Position numbers and translations under genes: made by a program. Of a DNA stretch of 64,000 nucleotides, positions 59,701 through 64,000 are shown one piece after another; within the stretch, counting starts at the first letter, position 1, and every line of letters begins with the position of its first letter. A model generated the notes under the pieces. That model was not told the origin of the DNA. It did not search any database and saw only the letters and a list, made by a program, of their open reading frames with translations. Source of the stretch: Bacillota bacterium (GTDB lineage Bacteria > Bacillota > Clostridia > Christensenellales > Pumilibacteraceae); contig WRLT01000004.1 in assembly GCA_009777485.1 (NCBI GenBank), forward strand, positions 62,001-126,000, in the 5' to 3' direction.

Positions 59701-61603
59701 CCGTGTACGGGTAGATGTTTTTACAGCTGCCGACCGCATACGCATCCACTACAACAACGCGTTAGTAAACTACGAACTTAATCTGTTGCCGCGCACGCAA
59801 TTAAGCTATGTAATCACGCCGTCGGCGGCGGGCGAAAACGCGGTAGACTGGTTCAGCCTTAACCCTGCTGTTGCCACCGTAGACCGCACAGGAATGGTTA
59901 CCGCACGCACAATGGGTACAACGGCAATCGGGGTACGCATTCGCAACCAACCCGACTTAGAGCATATCATTTCGGTACGCGTAGGCTTTGACGCAAAAAT
60001 GGGTGAAATCCGTTCGGAGGTTACGATAGGGCAAGGCAAAAAGCTAGGGCACCCGAGTATGGAAATCAATGCGCGACGCATGCAGTCGTACATTGTAGTA
60101 ACGGTTTCGGAGCCTAGCTACCTATACTACACCTTTGATACTTCGCTGAATACCCGCACCGATATCATTGCGGGCGCGTTAGCCGAATTCGGCACGGCGC
60201 AAGTGCATAGCACCACAGCCTTAACGGCGGGTACGCATTATATTCAATTCCCGATATCCAACATCAACCACACGGCGGCAAACTTCTTGCTGGTAGGGCA
60301 GGATTTGGGACACGCGGGCGCATTGCTGCAAGGCAGCGACAATCCGCGCGTAGGCGATGTAATTTCGGCTAGCTGGGAGTTCTTTACCCCTGGCGCGGGC
60401 GTTTCTAACTGGCAAACCTTGCAAACCGCATTAAACTCCGGAATGGGTTTTAGGCTTACGGCTAACATAGACGCGTCCGCTACCGCCACCACGCCGTATA
60501 CCTCTGCGGCAACTCTAATCGGCACGGTAGAGGGCGACGGCTTTATCATCTTTAATCTAAATATCCGTTCTAACGGAATCGGCAGCGATCTGACACATTC
60601 GGGCGGCGGCTTGTATCTTACGGGCGGCGACAACGCACTCATACGCAACCTAACGCTGTTTAATCCGCGCGTCGACGCAAGAAACGACCGTCAAGTCGGA
60701 TTGCTGTTCGGGCGCGTGTCGGGTAATGCAGTAGCGGATAACGTAGCGGTTGTCGGCATGACCATGAGCGGCGGGCACGAATATTGCGGCGGCTTAGCGG
60801 GCAGAGCGATTGCGGGAGGCAGCTTTACTTTAAGAAATTCGTATTTTTCAACCGCCGCACTAGGCAATATTTCCACAGGAAACGCACGCAGCGGCGGCGT
60901 GTTCGGCTGGATTAACACGGCTAATTTTATACTTAACGTGATTAATAGCGTTATAGACATCACCCTCAACAACGGGCACGAGCGCGTGGGCGGGATAGTA
61001 GGCGAAACACAGGCGAACAGTACGCAAGTAAATGTGATAAACAGCAGTGTAACCGTGCGTTTTACGGGCAACGGTGCGCGCGCGGGCGCGTTAGTAGGCG
61101 CGTTTAGAGGAAACGGCGGGTCAAGATTGACGGTTTCGGGCACCGACATAGACGTAACCGTTGCGGGCGGAAGTAATCGCGGCGGGCTAATCGGTGCGTT
61201 AGGCGATGACGGTTCAAGCGGTATAGTAGATGTATACAATACCCGCATTACTACGCGCTGGGCATCGGGCAGCACAAGCTACGGTGCGATTACAGGCGGA
61301 GGTTCGGGCACGGTAACGCTAAACAACTGCCACATTCATGCGGTTTCCGATGCAACGGGCGGCGCAAACTCCTCTAACTATGTGTACGTTACGGCGGGCG
61401 GTTCAAGCACCCCCTCAAACCTAGCCGACTTTACCAACCGTTCGCAAAATACCGAAGCGTTTGCGGCAACGTACAGCCTTATGGACGATAACGGTTTACT
61501 TACAATCGATGTAAACATTATCGGGGCAGACTTGTGGCAAAGCAACGGTTCGGGCGGCCTTAATTTCTTAGGAGGCTACCAATGGTATTATAACTTTGAC
61601 TAA
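56756..61603 (+). CDS. Giant Big_2-repeat lipoprotein with beta-helix-like C-terminus
   Basis: GGAGGAG precedes the ATG. Lipobox FGC (Cys25). Residues about 35-1120 carry around twelve Ig-like Big_2 domains with the signature VVWTSSNPAVASVDENGVV, then A...GT..ITA. Residues about 1120-1290 are a non-repeated beta domain. From about 1310 to 1570 come GLUG-like repeats (GGLAGRAIAGGSFTLRN, SGGVFGWIN, VGGIVGETQANST, AGALVGAFRG, RGGLIGAL), the usual sign of a right-handed beta-helix. The C-terminus is EAFAATYSLM plus a short closing segment. Predicted as a long stalk carrying an adhesive or polysaccharide-binding tip. Two bases separate it from the next gene. Confidence 0.87.
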   Translation: MRKKSVIFILLTALLLSMAVFAFGCREQETPKPTLTLNTPSLTLFMPDGQEQLTAAVSDDAPDKTVVWTSSNPAVASVDENGVVKAVSAGTGVTITAALKSDPSVSAVCDVRVRVAAESVTLSETLLILDAEGTAQLTAAVVPSNAFSRLVTWNSSNPSTVTVTPVAGTATPTADIRAVGMGTAVITATSTATEDGSPLIAQCTVEIRSYATGLTVDISEMRISNGAAAPINATVLPLGATNSTIVWTTSNEHIATVSQEGVVTARAPGTAEITAALADTENGDISETVAVTVFTPADAMTLSESSIALTIDSDGNTVAALLTASFDGTGAGGLNLNEQVQMWSTTNRDIVDIEILGPNQVSLTANGGGSASVTARSENGLVQTVTVSVTVMVREIVTASLIELYMIGGVPDSITLSAETLPGGSTGATLHGVEWEFVTADGENYITLNPLTGAVTAVAYNRDGVIIRAVALDGGGAYAEVTVRVLAVVEEIVITTVGTGGVGQIELELNAPLSSTVPETVTIGLTINPAEAFPLLTWTSSNESVAIVDADGMVTAVGTGTAVIRVTAQNGVFDEISVSVRAFATEVVFLTSLEEIVLLIENDDRQMFDIAAYALPDGFFGAVNTSLYWRSADPDIASIEFQSGQNFATITAQSEGVTTIYARAAVLDGNTDTGYGAEAGITVRVVTLASGVSITHAETGTLLASSQFETGQNFHRLSLTGMLSNQRFNTRVLPETADQHVTWQSLSPHIASVSEDGLISAVSVGDAVVRVIARDGGYVAWLNISVYAVATGAVLRHEGNLVAGGQVHAAVGRNFTLSLDFEPDGGEIENAQWLFGGLQGTPTTPHLSSFGNHRDIRTFEVLQAGTVELWILIFTANSDGTGLPCFWINVDIVIRDSVTGVEIFDNAGHSGSPISDIILANGSVTQFYAKVHASGAIFNNSVVWSSLHPSVATVNEDGIVRAVINHGTAIIQARTVDGSFIARVRVDVFTAADRIRIHYNNALVNYELNLLPRTQLSYVITPSAAGENAVDWFSLNPAVATVDRTGMVTARTMGTTAIGVRIRNQPDLEHIISVRVGFDAKMGEIRSEVTIGQGKKLGHPSMEINARRMQSYIVVTVSEPSYLYYTFDTSLNTRTDIIAGALAEFGTAQVHSTTALTAGTHYIQFPISNINHTAANFLLVGQDLGHAGALLQGSDNPRVGDVISASWEFFTPGAGVSNWQTLQTALNSGMGFRLTANIDASATATTPYTSAATLIGTVEGDGFIIFNLNIRSNGIGSDLTHSGGGLYLTGGDNALIRNLTLFNPRVDARNDRQVGLLFGRVSGNAVADNVAVVGMTMSGGHEYCGGLAGRAIAGGSFTLRNSYFSTAALGNISTGNARSGGVFGWINTANFILNVINSVIDITLNNGHERVGGIVGETQANSTQVNVINSSVTVRFTGNGARAGALVGAFRGNGGSRLTVSGTDIDVTVAGGSNRGGLIGALGDDGSSGIVDVYNTRITTRWASGSTSYGAITGGGSGTVTLNNCHIHAVSDATGGANSSNYVYVTAGGSSTPSNLADFTNRSQNTEAFAATYSLMDDNGLLTIDVNIIGADLWQSNGSGGLNFLGGYQWYYNFD

Positions 61604-61605
61604 CT

Positions 61606-64000
61606 ATGAAAAGCAAAGCTAACAAATTCATAACACGCCGTGTACCGCTATTTATTTTAGCGGCGGTTTTGTTATTTATTTTTTCGGGGCTTTCTGCATG
61701 CCGAGTAGGGCCGCGCACCACAGACGACCGCGCACAAATCTTTATCCAACGGGTAAACGGCTTGCCTAACGCGGCTAGCATCGGGCTTGACCACGCGCCC
61801 GAAATAGCCGCCGCCGACCTTTTATACGGGCGGCTTACCGATGAAATGCGCGCGTCCTACGAGGTGTTTGAGGCGCGGCAAGACCTTAACATTATCACCG
61901 AAGCTTTATTAGCGCGCTGTATGGGCAGCGATGCGGATATCAACCGCTTTGTTGCGCGCGTAGCTAACGTGGGCGAGGTATCCAGCGGTTCGCGCACGCT
62001 GTTAGATGCCGCGCTTGCCGAGTTTAACGCACTTAGCGAAGAGCAGCAAGAAACCGTCGGTGCGCACGCCGCAAAAATTATCCTAGACGGCATGAATGCG
62101 GCGTACACCGCCATGATTAGCGGCGGGTCGGACCAGGTAGTGGCGGAGGCGTTTATTGCAATGGTGGGTTCGGTGGGTACGATTACGCCGACAGACGAGG
62201 TAAAAAGGCGTATAGACGCGGCGTATACGTTTTACGATACGTTAACTCCGCGTCAGCGTGCAGAAAGAGGCGTTCCTGCCGCCTATGCACAGCTTTCAAA
62301 CATGCTTAGCGACTACAATCTGCAAAAAGCCGCCGCCGACAATTTAGAGGCCGCGCGGGTGTTTATCAACGCGGTTACGGCTATCGCGGCAGATTTCCAC
62401 CCGAACATTGCCGAGGATATTGTGCAAGCGTATCTGATTTACAATCAGCTTACCGATGCACAAAGGCTGATTCAAGGCGTAGTAGACGCATACAGAGAAT
62501 TGATGTATTTAGAAAACACGCGCTTAGAGCTTATGCCGCTGCTTGCGCAGTTTACGGCGGCAATCGACGCCGTAGAAGAAGAGCCTATGCGGGCAACTGC
62601 GGCATTCGGGGCAAGAATAGAGCACCTATACACGTATTATCAGCAGTTCGGTCAATACGGGCAAGGCTTTGCATCTAATCAATTGCGCCGCGTTGACGCA
62701 TTGCGCGCCGCATACGCCGCGCTGCCCGACGGCGTAAAAACGTATTACGAGGTTGCCTATACCGCCTACAACCCCGTATACAACACTTTTCACGCTACTT
62801 CAACCGCGTTTATCAACGTAGGCAGTTTTTTTAACGAAAACTTTGCAGACGGTACTTCACCGATAAGAGAGGTTTACGTAAAGGGCAATTCGATGCCGCT
62901 GCACGCAACAGGCGGAATTTTTGCGGTACGCAACATATTCAGCCTGACGGCGCAACCTGTTTCGGCAGGCGTACAAAACTATTCGCTTACCTTTGTAGCG
63001 GCAGGCGTAGAGTTTCCGCTGACTATCCGAATTGCACCGCCGCTTGCGCCCGTTACGGATGTACGCGTAGGCACGCATATCCTGCATCAAAGAGCGCACG
63101 AGGTTCAAACACAAGGCTTAGGTGCTAACGACGTTTTAGGCCCGATTACGCGTTTAGCCGACGATAACACGCCCGCCTCCCACGATTTCCAAATCCTTTC
63201 GGGCAGCGGCGCGGAAACGCAAGCGTATTTCGAGGCTGCACAGCGACCGCCCTTTTCGTTAGAGCTGTATGCGTACCGCGTGCATATTTTCCGCCACGAT
63301 GTAGACCCCGACGGAATGTTTAACGAAGTGCCCTATGCTACTTACGATATCCGCGAATCGCACGTAGACTTTTCGGATAACCTATTCCGCCGCGGCACAG
63401 ACGGCGGACTATTAAGCGGCGGCAGTGCGGCGTCTGCGTTTATGCAGCTTAACATTCCGCGTATCCGTCATGCAGTGGCAAGCGCGGGCTTTTTCGGCGA
63501 TTTGCGTGTGCGCGTGGCGGTTCAGCGTCTTTCTAACAATCCAAACTTCGGCGACGGCGCGCTGCACAGGTCTAGCCTTTCTAATCGGGAGCTTGCGCTA
63601 AACGGCCTTAGCCATATAGACCAACGCCCCGTTCCGTTTCCTGTTACGCTTAACCCCGCGCACGTAGAACTTCGCGGCGAAGGAAACTGGTCTAATTGGC
63701 GCGATGAGCCGTGGTGGCTGCCCGAAAAATGGCTAAACCCCGGCGGTGGTATGTACTTCGGCAGAAATTTCCGAGTAGAGGGTTTGCCTATTTTGCGCCA
63801 CCCCGAATTTGACCACGCTAAAATATACATTTTTGATACCAACGCGCACGGCAACGATATCACCAGTGCTTTGGGCTATATAAAGCTTTCGGTAACGAAT
63901 ATGTCTGACGCATTTACGGCGCAGTACAACGTTTCGTACCACACCTGCTTAACGGGGCAAAGCGAGCAGCCCTTAACTAAAACGTTCGACCCGCGTGAAA
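61606..64000 (+). CDS. Large lipoprotein, 3' end outside window
   Basis: The frame stays open to the right edge (about 798 codons). Signal peptide KSKANKFITRRVPLFILAAV with lipobox LSAC (Cys32). Residues about 40-400 are helical, with repeats of the type VNGLPNAASIGLDHAPEI and ..YDTLTPRQRAE, like the helical stretches between Ig domains in other clostridial surface proteins. After residue 410 it becomes beta-rich (NVGSFFNENFADGTSPIREV, PVSAGVQNYSLTFVAAGVEF). The ATG is two bases after the previous stop and the nearest AGGAGG is about 30 bases upstream, so translation probably depends on the gene before it. Confidence 0.8.
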   Translation, partial: MKSKANKFITRRVPLFILAAVLLFIFSGLSACRVGPRTTDDRAQIFIQRVNGLPNAASIGLDHAPEIAAADLLYGRLTDEMRASYEVFEARQDLNIITEALLARCMGSDADINRFVARVANVGEVSSGSRTLLDAALAEFNALSEEQQETVGAHAAKIILDGMNAAYTAMISGGSDQVVAEAFIAMVGSVGTITPTDEVKRRIDAAYTFYDTLTPRQRAERGVPAAYAQLSNMLSDYNLQKAAADNLEAARVFINAVTAIAADFHPNIAEDIVQAYLIYNQLTDAQRLIQGVVDAYRELMYLENTRLELMPLLAQFTAAIDAVEEEPMRATAAFGARIEHLYTYYQQFGQYGQGFASNQLRRVDALRAAYAALPDGVKTYYEVAYTAYNPVYNTFHATSTAFINVGSFFNENFADGTSPIREVYVKGNSMPLHATGGIFAVRNIFSLTAQPVSAGVQNYSLTFVAAGVEFPLTIRIAPPLAPVTDVRVGTHILHQRAHEVQTQGLGANDVLGPITRLADDNTPASHDFQILSGSGAETQAYFEAAQRPPFSLELYAYRVHIFRHDVDPDGMFNEVPYATYDIRESHVDFSDNLFRRGTDGGLLSGGSAASAFMQLNIPRIRHAVASAGFFGDLRVRVAVQRLSNNPNFGDGALHRSSLSNRELALNGLSHIDQRPVPFPVTLNPAHVELRGEGNWSNWRDEPWWLPEKWLNPGGGMYFGRNFRVEGLPILRHPEFDHAKIYIFDTNAHGNDITSALGYIKLSVTNMSDAFTAQYNVSYHTCLTGQSEQPLTKTFDPRE

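Overview
The window reads as a chromosomal segment from an uncultured, anaerobic, probably endospore-forming member of the Bacillota (Clostridia). The support is a YyaC-type spore protease-like gene, a PdaA-like peptidoglycan deacetylase, strong AGGAGG ribosome binding sites, consensus sigma-A promoters with 17-base spacing, CCA-encoding tRNA genes, and many lipoproteins with a LxxC lipobox. The exact order cannot be read from the sequence.

Layout. 1-2.4 kb is the 3' end of an Ig-repeat surface protein; 2.5-8.6 kb holds hypothetical, membrane and lipoprotein genes. The tmRNA gene (8663-9029, minus) is followed by a DUF1848 gene. At 10.2-10.5 kb a promoter, a 21-copy GCAA tract and an intrinsic terminator precede an RCC1-repeat lipoprotein gene. 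At 13-21 kb are an asparaginase-like gene, a MITE-like element, archaeal-type aspS, a parvulin-like foldase, hisC, an XRE regulator and a degenerate glycerol-1-phosphate dehydrogenase homologue. At 21-31.6 kb are yyaC, a CvpA/InlB-repeat fusion, a PdaA-like gene, a degenerate GH2 gene, paaK plus an ACT partner, alr and 5-formyl-THF cyclo-ligase. At 31.8-33.6 kb a REP-associated transposase (RAYT) sits among its REP ends and an internally deleted copy. At 33.7-37.7 kb is a housekeeping block (rsmD, coaD, a coiled-coil gene, a patatin gene, two XRE genes, tRNA-Val, tcdA) that also carries a striking array of small hairpins. At 37.8-47.3 kb are surface proteins and two divergent, membrane-anchored GH3 enzymes with permuted domains.

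The most interesting region is 47.3-55.4 kb: a four-TM protein resembling S-4TM effectors, two overlapping WYL regulator genes, a divergent rtcB RNA ligase gene, a 503-base non-coding interval and a slipin gene, followed by a Fic gene and an sce7726-type nuclease-like gene. The interval holds a circularly permuted tRNA-like RNA (Y-RNA-like) and a second, heavily base-paired RNA with no family I recognise. I infer an RNA-repair or stress module in which the WYL proteins control rtcB and slipin.

From 55.5 kb to the end are tRNA-Thr and a run of three lipoproteins, one of about 1615 residues with Big_2 repeats and a beta-helix-like C-terminus, the last running off the window. Several genes appear to be transcribed from the start codon itself (leaderless), with the -10 box 6 to 8 bases before the ATG.
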